From Candidatus Babelota bacterium (GTDB taxonomy: Bacteria; Babelota; Babeliae; Babelales; Babelaceae), in assembly GCA_003174035.1 (NCBI GenBank), contig PRDV01000012.1:1-11593 (forward strand): a stretch of 11,593 bases of DNA, given 5' to 3'. This document shows positions 1 to 6,391 of this stretch, piece by piece; within the stretch, counting starts at the first letter, position 1, and each line of letters begins with the position of its first letter. The position numbers were made by a program, and so were the translations under genes. The notes beneath the pieces were generated by a model that worked only from the letters and a program-made list of their open reading frames with translations, was not told where the DNA came from and did no database searches.

Positions 1-917
1 AGCATGCATGCCCCATCATCGCCAAAATCAGTATTGCCCTCTAAATTTAGTGTTTTAAGGGTGGTAAACTGATTAAGGGCTGGTACCCCATTGGCCGAAA
101 GAGAGCAGTTTATACATTCTAATAGCTCTAAAGCTTTAGATTGAGCCGCTAACGTTGTTAACAAAGCATCATCAATCTGAGACGGTGATACCTTATAATC
201 AACCGATAGCACTGCTATTCCTTGACCCCGTAATTTTTCAGCGATCTTTTCTTTTTGCTTTTCTCCTACAAATAGTATGGTTTTATCATCTTGTATCGTG
301 GCTTGATGACCAAAAAGCGTTTTTATATCACTCTTATTTTTTGGAGTTAGCTTTTCACAGGTAATGACGAGCTCCGGTTTTTGCTCATGAAGACGCAATT
401 GCTTAATCTTTAACTCCATAAGAGCTTTCAAATCATCATTTTTCGCCTGGCACCGGAATAGGTCTAGTGACAAAAAATGAGCATTGTTCTTGAGTAGGTC
501 TTTCATAACCTGAAAATCAGCAGCTGAGAAATGGTTCTTTTCAATGGTAAGATGACTTACAAGACAACATGCAAGAAGCAATTCAGCTGGCAGGTGCGCA
601 AGTATCTCCGGAGTCAGTTCTTTTTTTTTCGCCCATGCAATAGCAAAAGCCCCTGCTAATGTTTTCCGGCGCATAGATGAAAAATCTGTTCCACCAAAAA
701 GCTTGGTTACAACCTTTTTCTTTTGCGCATCAGTAAAGATAGCTATACAGCCATCTACAATTTCTTTTGCTGCTGCCGGATCACCACCTACATATTCTAG
801 TAACTTCTTTCGATTCTCAGCATCTTCCAAAAATTCTTTATTTTTTTCATAATAAGATGCATTGATCATAGACTGAAATGTGCACAGCAAAACTAATAAG
901 AGATAGATCGCTTTCAT
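1..917 (-). CDS. Secreted leucine-rich-repeat protein, 3' end beyond the left edge
   Basis: The frame is open from an ATG at 917-915 to the left edge, giving 305 codons with no stop. An AAAAGGAG ribosome binding site sits 5 bases before the ATG. Residues 1-20 form a Sec signal peptide: MK, then a leucine-rich core, ending near MINA/SYY. A mostly helical, Lys-rich region follows. A leucine-rich repeat begins around residue 260 and is clearest at the end, where LKTLNLEGN followed by GDDGA matches the ribonuclease-inhibitor type of repeat (LxxLxLxxN..GDxGA), so more repeats probably lie outside the window. The segment LAHLPAELL near residue 108 is faintly F-box-like, but I do not call an F-box. 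LRR domains bind proteins; a signal peptide plus LRR in a host-associated bacterium suggests a surface or effector-like role, which is inference. Reading frame and export signal are secure; function is unknown. Confidence 0.82.
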   Translation of the reverse strand, partial: MKAIYLLLVLLCTFQSMINASYYEKNKEFLEDAENRKKLLEYVGGDPAAAKEIVDGCIAIFTDAQKKKVVTKLFGGTDFSSMRRKTLAGAFAIAWAKKKELTPEILAHLPAELLLACCLVSHLTIEKNHFSAADFQVMKDLLKNNAHFLSLDLFRCQAKNDDLKALMELKIKQLRLHEQKPELVITCEKLTPKNKSDIKTLFGHQATIQDDKTILFVGEKQKEKIAEKLRGQGIAVLSVDYKVSPSQIDDALLTTLAAQSKALELLECINCSLSANGVPALNQFTTLKTLNLEGNTDFGDDGACM

Positions 918-963
918 TAATACTCCTTTTAATGTAACAATGGAAAACGTGATGAATATTGGC

Positions 964-992
964 ATTCTAACAAAACATCTTACTAAACACAA
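964..992 (-). promoter_or_regulatory. Possible promoter of the LRR gene
   Basis: Read on the minus strand, TTGTGT (992-987), a 17-base spacer and TAGAAT (969-964) resemble a sigma70-type promoter. The -10 box matches 5 of 6 bases but the -35 box only 3 of 6. It would give a leader of about 40 bases before the ATG at 917. No other sigma70-like match was seen between the LRR gene and the small ORF upstream. Confidence 0.3.
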
Positions 993-1049
993 ATTGTTTC
1001 TGAGCCTTCATTGACTTATATATATGTGGTACTTAAAAAAAAGGCTATC

Positions 1050-1190
1050 TTACTCTTTCTTTGCATCAATACTAAATTCTTCAACATGCTCAGCTATTTC
1101 AATAGTGGTGGTTCTGAGATCCAGTTCCTTTTTTTGATAGGCTAGAATATCTTCAAGTCCTTCTTGTATCTTTTTTGAAAAATCACTCAT
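1050..1190 (-). CDS. Small 46-residue protein, antitoxin-N-terminus-like
   Basis: This short ORF runs from ATG (1190-1188) to TAA (1052-1050). A GAGAG-type ribosome binding site lies about 6 bases upstream. The protein is charged and probably helical: it begins MSDFSKKIQEGLEDILAYQ and continues with KKELDLRTTTIEI, ending EFSIDAKKE. The pattern of an N-terminal helix followed by a LRTTTIEI-like strand resembles the first 35 residues of XRE/HigA-type antitoxins and related small regulators. In those proteins a helix-turn-helix domain normally follows, and it is absent here. It could be a complete mini-protein, a degraded antitoxin, or a chance ORF with good coding character. No intact toxin gene lies on either side: 254 bases upstream hold no convincing ORF, and the next gene downstream is the LRR gene. 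The resemblance is from memory of the family, not a search. Confidence 0.5.
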   Translation of the reverse strand: MSDFSKKIQEGLEDILAYQKKELDLRTTTIEIAEHVEEFSIDAKKE

Positions 1191-1254
1191 AGGTTCTCTC
1201 GTTTTAGTGCGTTGATCGTAAATCCATAGCTATCTTGATTTTTTTATTAATATC

Positions 1255-1276
1255 AAAAAGCGCACCGCAGCTTTTT
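1255..1276 (-). terminator. Weak hairpin with A/T flanks, possible terminator
   Basis: On the minus strand AAAAAGC and GCTTTTT form a 7-bp stem around an 8-base loop (TGCGGTGC), with the T-run at the end of the stem. It lies downstream of the Ig-like repeat gene and could end that transcript. The stem has only two GC pairs, so the call is weak. Confidence 0.3.
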
Positions 1277-1429
1277 ACTATCTTGTACCATTTTATACTA
1301 CGTCGTAATAGACATGTAAAGAACACTTTTCTTCTTTTAAAGGCAAGGGGTATACGATCGCGAGAAAAGCTCATTAAAATTATTTAGCTCTTCAGACTCA
1401 TAAGTACATAAAAGAAGAAAATAGAACCT

Positions 1430-1443
1430 GAACACCGGTGCTC
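1430..1443 (-). repeat. 14-base near-palindrome just after the repeat-protein stop codon
   Basis: On the minus strand GAGCACCGGTGTTC is self-complementary apart from one G-T pair. It starts one base after the TAA at 1447-1445. The pyrimidine-rich stretch TTCTATTTTCTTCTTTTA follows a few bases later. It could be a terminator stem or a dimer-type binding site. There is no loop, so a simple hairpin would have to open the central pairs. Confidence 0.25.
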
Positions 1444-1444
1444 A

Positions 1445-3577
1445 TTAAGGCCGCTCATGAAGAATAAGCTCATCATACAATGCAATTGTTGGACTTCTTA
1501 TGATCTGAAAACAGCAATTCGGTATGGTGATTATTACATCTGCAGTCATTTTCTGGGTTATAAAAGGACTAACCTGCGAAGATAAGGTATAGGTAAACCG
1601 ATCCATACCACCTTCTGGCTGTTTTTCCGGCGCAGTATAGGTAAACGAATTACCTTGAACGGTAACAGTACCAAACTCAGGCTGACTTACGCGTGCAAGC
1701 ATGAGTGAACAACCGGTATTGCCCGCTAGAGCATCAAAAGTCGTCGAGGCACCCGGGCATACCGTCGCACTCTTTTGATTAACCATAAATGGCCCATTAC
1801 ACGGAGCACAAGAAGCTGGCAGCGTAATAATGACGGGGGCGGATTTCTGCTCAACAGGATCTTGTGCTAATACAGAACTCACCACTGAGGACACCACATA
1901 AGTAAAACTTGTGACAGCCACAGGAGCTACCACCGGCGCAACATAGGTAAACGTATTACTTACCACGTCCGGCACAACAACCCCTGTACCTGCTGGCGGT
2001 TGAGTAACGCTTACCAATTGAAGATTACAGCCACTATTGCCATCCAAGGCACTAAAGGTCTCTGAGGCCCCGGGGCAAACCGTGCCACTTTTTGGATTGA
2101 CAATAAAGGGTACGCTGCATGGTGCACACGTGGGAAGCTGTATCGTCACGGTCGCTTTTTTCACTTGAGTCGGATCTACGGCTGCTGCCGATACGCTTGA
2201 GCTTACCACCGATGATACAACATAATCAAAACTTGTAACCGATACCACTGGTGCCACCACCGGAGCCACGTAGGTAAAGGTGTTACTTACCACATCGGCC
2301 ACCACAGAACCAGTTCCTGCTGGGGGCTGCGTTACACTTACTAATTGTAGATTGCAGCCGCTATTACCCTCCGTTGCACTGAATGTCGCAGATGTACCTG
2401 GACATACAGTAGCACTCTTTGGATTCACTTCAAATGGCTGATTACATGGTCCGCATGAGGAAGGAAGCGTTATAGTAACAGGAGCACTTTTCTCTTGAGT
2501 CACTTGGGCAGAGTCAGAACCCCTTGCGCTCACTACAGATGAAACAACGTATACGAAGCTATCAACCGCGGATACCGGTGCAACCACAGGGGCTACATAC
2601 GTGAAGGTGTTAGCTACAGCATCTACGACAACAGTGCCAAAGTTAGGTTTGCTTGCGCTTACCAGCTGCAGATCGCATCCGGTATTACCTGCAAGAGCAT
2701 CGAATAGTTGTGATTGTCCCGGACACACGGTCGCACTCTTAGGATTGACCGTAAATCCCTGACAGCAAGGAGTACAACAAACCATGCTGATATTTATAAA
2801 CGCGGATTTTTCAGCCGTAGCAGTTGGTGCGGCTCCCGCACGTGTGCTGGGTGGACCTACCTGCGAAGAAAGCGTATAACTAACTCGATCAGTACCACTC
2901 GGAGGAATAATTGCAGGTGCAGTGTAGATAATAACCCCTGTGGCAAGGTCGAAACTTACTGTACCGCCATTTTCTGGCGTACCAACATCAACAAGCATTA
3001 AATCACAGCCCGAATTTCCCCCCTCGGTTAAGGTATCAAAAGTGACCGATTCCGCTGGACAAACTGTTGCAGACAAGTCATTAACCACGAAGGCTGTACA
3101 GCAGGGAGTGCAACAAGGGATGGTAATAACGACAGGGGCAGTTTTGCAATTTCCGCAGATGTCTTGTAACGTGTATTTAAAACTATCAGTCCCACTGGAT
3201 GGCTGGGTTACTGGTGCCGTGTAGGTAAAGCTATTCGTAGCAAAATCTATTACTACCGTTCCCCCATTTATAGGGTTACTGACGGCTGTTAAGCGCAAAT
3301 TACAGCCACTATTACCCACCAATGTGGCAAATGTTATAGAATCACCGGGACAAACGGTACCTGCTTTTGGGTTAACAACAAACGACTGTGAACAATGATC
3401 AGGACATTCGTGTCGCGGACATTTGTGATGATGATGTTTGTGAGGACACTTCTTTGAATCGCTTTTACCATGCTGGCTTCGGTAAGTATCACCTTGCTCG
3501 GGTTCTACAGCTAAGATGTTCATGCTTATTGCAAACAAAACGAGCACCAACGGCCCTGCTAAACTCCTATCTCGCAT
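1445..3577 (-). CDS. Exported cysteine-rich protein with six Ig-like (Big_9-like) repeats
   Basis: The best start is the ATG at 3577-3575, giving 710 residues. It overlaps the upstream stop codon as TAATG and lies 12 bases after GGAGG. An ATG three codons earlier (3586) is possible. Residues 1-23 form a signal peptide ending near NILA/VEP. Residues 44-62 are a dense cluster of 4 Cys and 7 His, likely metal-binding. Six repeats of about 97-112 residues follow, starting at F66, F163, F275, F382, F491 and F597. Each has F.VN, TVCPG, a GN.GC.L motif, then FTYxAP and SFxYxxSS. This resembles Big_9/cadherin-like bacterial Ig domains, with a paired Cys 16-18 residues apart added to each repeat. Linkers carry CCTPCC, CGPC or CAPC. 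The total is 34 Cys. It is probably a secreted or surface structural protein cross-linked by disulfides and made together with the coupled barrel protein. No catalytic domain or clear surface anchor was seen. Confidence 0.85.
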   Translation of the reverse strand: MRDRSLAGPLVLVLFAISMNILAVEPEQGDTYRSQHGKSDSKKCPHKHHHHKCPRHECPDHCSQSFVVNPKAGTVCPGDSITFATLVGNSGCNLRLTAVSNPINGGTVVIDFATNSFTYTAPVTQPSSGTDSFKYTLQDICGNCKTAPVVITIPCCTPCCTAFVVNDLSATVCPAESVTFDTLTEGGNSGCDLMLVDVGTPENGGTVSFDLATGVIIYTAPAIIPPSGTDRVSYTLSSQVGPPSTRAGAAPTATAEKSAFINISMVCCTPCCQGFTVNPKSATVCPGQSQLFDALAGNTGCDLQLVSASKPNFGTVVVDAVANTFTYVAPVVAPVSAVDSFVYVVSSVVSARGSDSAQVTQEKSAPVTITLPSSCGPCNQPFEVNPKSATVCPGTSATFSATEGNSGCNLQLVSVTQPPAGTGSVVADVVSNTFTYVAPVVAPVVSVTSFDYVVSSVVSSSVSAAAVDPTQVKKATVTIQLPTCAPCSVPFIVNPKSGTVCPGASETFSALDGNSGCNLQLVSVTQPPAGTGVVVPDVVSNTFTYVAPVVAPVAVTSFTYVVSSVVSSVLAQDPVEQKSAPVIITLPASCAPCNGPFMVNQKSATVCPGASTTFDALAGNTGCSLMLARVSQPEFGTVTVQGNSFTYTAPEKQPEGGMDRFTYTLSSQVSPFITQKMTADVIITIPNCCFQIIRSPTIALYDELILHERP
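1511..3382 (-). repeat. Six tandem Ig-like coding repeats
   Basis: Six coding repeats of about 290-335 bases lie within the exported protein gene. The fourth (2108-2434) and fifth (1790-2107) are the most alike. Both encode CNLQLVSVTQPPAGTG and SNTFTYVAPVVAPV, but they differ at many synonymous positions, so the duplication is not recent. Repeats 3 to 5 share a Val/Ser-rich tail (VVSSVVS) that the first repeat lacks. The last repeat keeps the older SFTYTAP form. Confidence 0.8.
3392..3448 (-). other. His/Cys cluster in the Ig-repeat protein (residues 44-62)
   Basis: This stretch encodes CPHKHHHHKCPRHECPDHC, with four Cys and seven His in 19 residues, directly between the signal peptide and the first Ig-like repeat. 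The composition suggests binding of Zn, Cu or Ni in the envelope. It fits no zinc-finger family that I recognise. Confidence 0.6.
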
Positions 3578-5040
3578 TAAAAACATACGCCTCCCTTGAG
3601 CCAAAGTCCAACTGTGGAAAATGCACCCTTGCTGTGAGCCCACTCGCATGAAAGACCCCCTCCTATCATTCCCTTATACGTATCCAAACACACAAGATCA
3701 TAAGAAAGAGCAGCATATACGGTACTACTTAAAGCGGTTGGATGCTCAGCTGATCCTCGGTTAAAACTGCTTTCTTGAAATGGCACTATCTGAGCATCAC
3801 TCACGGGTCCTCCTGGACCGGGCAATGCTCCGGTAATACAGGCGGTACTTGCTGAAGTACGTCCCGGTGGGCAGGCTCCGGCGATATCAAAAATAGCTAT
3901 GTTCTGCTCACAAGCTGGTATGCATATTTTTTCTTTTTGATGCCACCATACATCGTAGCCCAGTTCAGCATTCCATCGGCAAGAGCGAAAGTGAAACGCA
4001 AAAAATCCTTCAATCATACCTCGAGGAGTTACTTCCACAGAACGGGTAAAGAAATTTATCCCTGGTAAGGGATCAATAATCCCTTGCTCAAGATCATCTA
4101 TGCGACATACCAGAAGATAGCGAGACCAATCACAGCCGCACAGATCAAAAGAGCGCCGCTCCTTGTGTTTAAAAAAGTATGCTGCGCGGGCATCTGCTAA
4201 AAGCGTCCAGCTGCTCTCACCACAAGATCGAAAGCAATAATCCCCCCTCAGACCTATACCAAGCCCAACATGGTTACCATTGCCAATCGTAGGCTCAAAA
4301 AGATGGCGAGCTTTTGATGAGCCTCCGGTTGGGATGAAAAGTTCACCGTATACACCAAAATTTTCGCAAGGCCGTCGTATAATATCACACCCTATTTGAA
4401 CATCTATATCATCACAACCTGTTTTTTTGAGCGTTTTACACGACAATCTTCCAAAGCACCATGCAGGATTATTAAAGGCCGCACGAGCATCTTCAAAACC
4501 CGGGGGGACCCCGCGCATCCCTTCTACTTTTTCCTTAAGATGGAGCTTATGGCGAACATGGATAACAGGAATAAAAATACTTAACCACGGATAGGTACAC
4601 GATACCGGATTAAAATCAATATGTACTTTGCACGCTGCGCCAATAGTCTGTCGCTCAGGTCTTAGTGTAACTATCGATCTAAATGGGCTAGCAAGCGGCG
4701 TAATTATGCCAAGCCAAGGCGAACTAATATCACTTATATTATCAAGACCAACCGTCATGCACCGCTGTGCATGAGGAAGAAAGAAAGTGGCTCTTTTATG
4801 GTTATTAAAAGAATGGGTATAGAATCCCATCGGCTGCACGTGGATATCGCCAATACAGGTAGGAGTGCAGCATCTATTATGATAAGTATCGTACGCATAA
4901 AGCGCCTGTTCGAGCACAGCATTCTGGCTTACAGGACGCGCTCTTAAAAAAGTATGCGCATGCCCATACATAGTAGTATACGAAATCACCAGCACCACTA
5001 TAATTCGAATCAGCATAGCAACACCATAGTTTATGGACAA
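3577..5040 (-). CDS. Cysteine-rich outer-membrane beta-barrel-like protein
   Basis: The longest frame starts at a TTG (5040-5038) and gives 487 residues. The ATG at 5016-5014 (479 residues) puts the signal peptide at the very N-terminus (MLIRIIVVLVIS, cleavage near GHA/HTF) and is at least as likely; neither start has a strong ribosome binding site. The mature part is rich in alternating hydrophobic strands and aromatic residues. It ends in STVGLWLKGGVCF, a C-terminal strand with final Phe typical of proteins inserted by the BAM machinery. The stretch FGVYGELFIPTGG and GNGNHVGLGIGLRGDYCF also reads as barrel strands with a turn. There are 24 Cys, unusual for a barrel and reminiscent of disulfide-linked envelope proteins of chlamydiae. 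The stop codon overlaps the start of the Ig-repeat gene, so the two are probably made in a set ratio. The family is not known to me by name; a porin or adhesin role is inference. Confidence 0.75.
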   Translation of the reverse strand: MSINYGVAMLIRIIVVLVISYTTMYGHAHTFLRARPVSQNAVLEQALYAYDTYHNRCCTPTCIGDIHVQPMGFYTHSFNNHKRATFFLPHAQRCMTVGLDNISDISSPWLGIITPLASPFRSIVTLRPERQTIGAACKVHIDFNPVSCTYPWLSIFIPVIHVRHKLHLKEKVEGMRGVPPGFEDARAAFNNPAWCFGRLSCKTLKKTGCDDIDVQIGCDIIRRPCENFGVYGELFIPTGGSSKARHLFEPTIGNGNHVGLGIGLRGDYCFRSCGESSWTLLADARAAYFFKHKERRSFDLCGCDWSRYLLVCRIDDLEQGIIDPLPGINFFTRSVEVTPRGMIEGFFAFHFRSCRWNAELGYDVWWHQKEKICIPACEQNIAIFDIAGACPPGRTSASTACITGALPGPGGPVSDAQIVPFQESSFNRGSAEHPTALSSTVYAALSYDLVCLDTYKGMIGGGLSCEWAHSKGAFSTVGLWLKGGVCF

Positions 5041-5072
5041 TCTTCATTGGCCACAGCTTAAACTATGGTGTT
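5020..5072 (-). promoter_or_regulatory. Perfect 14-bp inverted repeat over the barrel-gene start
   Basis: Read on the minus strand, AACACCATAGTTTA (5072-5059) and TAAACTATGGTGTT (5033-5020) are exact reverse complements separated by 25 bases. In the mRNA the second arm ends 3 bases before the ATG at 5016, and the TTG start at 5040 lies in the loop. Folding would bury the bases before the ATG, so it could control translation or bind a regulator. No T-run follows it on the minus strand, which speaks against a simple terminator of the upstream gene. Confidence 0.6.
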
Positions 5073-5090
5073 ATGATAAGACAATACTTT

Positions 5091-6257
5091 TTATTTTTTT
5101 TTACAATCACCCTTGTGAGTGGGCCATCCAGCTTTTTGGCAATCTGGACCACAGTAATATACCTTTTTACAAGCGGAGCACGTCTTCAGATTTTCTTTTT
5201 TTGAGCATTGCTCACATTGTGGTGCACGGAGGAACCGGTGTGTCGCGGCAACAAAATCCATAATAAATGCATCGCTCATTGTGATATTCGTATAATCACC
5301 GATTTTCTTTATAGTAGATACTTGCTTTTCAACCCTCCAACCAAGGTTAGCAAACAGAGGAATCAATTTTTCAGCATGGATCACACCAATAGTAAGAAGT
5401 GCGGATGTGTATCCTTGCTCAAATATGTCAAGCATTTTTTTTAAGAAAGCAAAATCTGCATAAAGCCAGTCCGTATCCCTTCTCATCATAGCATGTAAAT
5501 ACATATACTTATCCCGAAATGCGCCAACTGTCTTGCATTGGGCTACCTGCGCAAAGAAAGCGGTATCAAAGTATTCATGTTTGCCAGCAAATCTCTTCAA
5601 TTCTTCTAGCGCTTGCTCAAACTTTTTTGTAGCATTTTCTATCAATGGAGCTAAAGTAGTAGCCCTATATAAGCCTTCATACATTTTCATGTCTGCCAAC
5701 ATAGCCTGGTAAGATGCAAGAATATCGGAACACGATAAGCTTTTAATCGGACTCTTCACCAACATCTTTTGGTAATTTTCTATGGTTGCCTTCAAGGCCT
5801 GTTGAAGCTCCAGCAGTTCTTCTTGCCTATTGCACAGGGCGAACTGATCGACGACTTGCTCTATCCAGCTAAAAAGGCCCTCAACAATATCACTTACATG
5901 ACCACGCGGCTCAACCGCTATGAGTTTACATGAGGGGTCATCCTGATGTGTAATGAAACGCCTAAAGGTGGGTGCTAGAGTCTCGAAATCTTTTAAATGC
6001 GAGTCTTTTAGGTATCTATCAGGCAACTCCAACGCTATAGGCAATTGTTTTGGCAATCCAAGTCCTTTCGCTACTTTAATCAATGCGTCTACCGCTGGAT
6101 AAGCATAGTCCTCAGCCAACGCATGATGATCTCCCATGATCTGAAGCCGCTCTCCTTTTGGGCTGATTAACTGGGCATAGAATACCATACTTTGTAAGGA
6201 ACTAGCTGAGGCACCTATTGTAACAAAGATCTTTAAAGCGTGTATAAACTTTTTCAT
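5091..6257 (-). CDS. Secreted TIKI/TraB-like protein with C-terminal MYND zinc finger (copy 1)
   Basis: The start is the ATG at 6257-6255 (388 residues), 9 bases after AAGGA; an in-frame TTG 8 codons earlier has no such site. Residues 1-23 are a signal peptide. The main domain carries GDHH (G42-H45), E77 in ALEL, EPR (E116-R118) and GVIH (G291-H294) before a helix ending in LGWRV. Two GxxH motifs with conserved Glu and Arg are the signature of the TIKI/TraB/EreA/ChaN superfamily, some of whose members are metal-dependent proteases. A long helical insert (about 125-285) contains SLSCSDILASYQAML. Residues 348-385 are a complete MYND finger: C348, C351, C360, C363, C369, C373, H381, C385. MYND fingers bind proline-rich partners and are mostly eukaryotic. 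Export together with MYND suggests action on host proteins, which is inference. The MYND call is firm; the enzyme-fold call is from motifs only. Its paralog lies directly upstream. Confidence 0.85.
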   Translation of the reverse strand: MKKFIHALKIFVTIGASASSLQSMVFYAQLISPKGERLQIMGDHHALAEDYAYPAVDALIKVAKGLGLPKQLPIALELPDRYLKDSHLKDFETLAPTFRRFITHQDDPSCKLIAVEPRGHVSDIVEGLFSWIEQVVDQFALCNRQEELLELQQALKATIENYQKMLVKSPIKSLSCSDILASYQAMLADMKMYEGLYRATTLAPLIENATKKFEQALEELKRFAGKHEYFDTAFFAQVAQCKTVGAFRDKYMYLHAMMRRDTDWLYADFAFLKKMLDIFEQGYTSALLTIGVIHAEKLIPLFANLGWRVEKQVSTIKKIGDYTNITMSDAFIMDFVAATHRFLRAPQCEQCSKKENLKTCSACKKVYYCGPDCQKAGWPTHKGDCKKK

Positions 6258-6310
6258 GATTAAGATTCCTTTTATGCGCAAAAAAATGGTGATAAATTTC
6301 TATAGAAGAT

Positions 6311-6339
6311 AGTATATTCCAATTCCAAAAATTTGTCTA
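6311..6339 (-). promoter_or_regulatory. Promoter of MYND copy 1
   Basis: On the minus strand TAGACA (6339-6334), a 17-base spacer and TATACT (6316-6311) each match the sigma70 consensus in 5 of 6 bases. Transcription would start near 6304, leaving a leader of about 46 bases. The -35 region lies in a 15-base block (6329-6343) that recurs with one mismatch before copy 2. Confidence 0.55.
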
Positions 6340-6391
6340 TTTGCAAAGGACCATTAGGGAATAATAACAGCAATCTTCATCGATCCGCAAC

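Larger units (their letters stand above)
1191..1444. other. 254-base intergenic gap without a supported gene
   Basis: Between the Ig-like repeat gene and the 46-residue ORF the sequence is AT-rich with stops in all frames. It contains a hairpin at 1255-1276 and a 14-base near-palindrome at 1430-1443. A short open stretch on the minus strand, just upstream of the small ORF, shows no recognisable protein motif. It may be the remnant of a lost gene, but nothing proves that. Confidence 0.5.

Noticed and set aside
1191..1330. Possible remnant of a RelE/HigB toxin gene upstream of the 46-residue ORF
   Set aside because: A short open stretch exists on the minus strand, but its translation shows none of the toxin family motifs.
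2714..3224. Overlapping plus-strand ORFs of about 95 codons inside the Ig-repeat gene
   Set aside because: They lie opposite a gene with strong repeat structure, have no ribosome binding site and show no recognisable domain; other plus-strand ORFs in the window fail in the same way.
5020..5072. The inverted repeat as a rho-independent terminator of the upstream MYND gene
   Set aside because: The 3' arm is followed on the minus strand by GCTATGCTG with no T-run, the loop is long and the stem is not GC-rich.
5094..5102. Run of nine A on the coding strand at the end of MYND copy 1, as a frameshift site
   Set aside because: The stop codon follows directly and the other frames add no domain; the run simply encodes three Lys.
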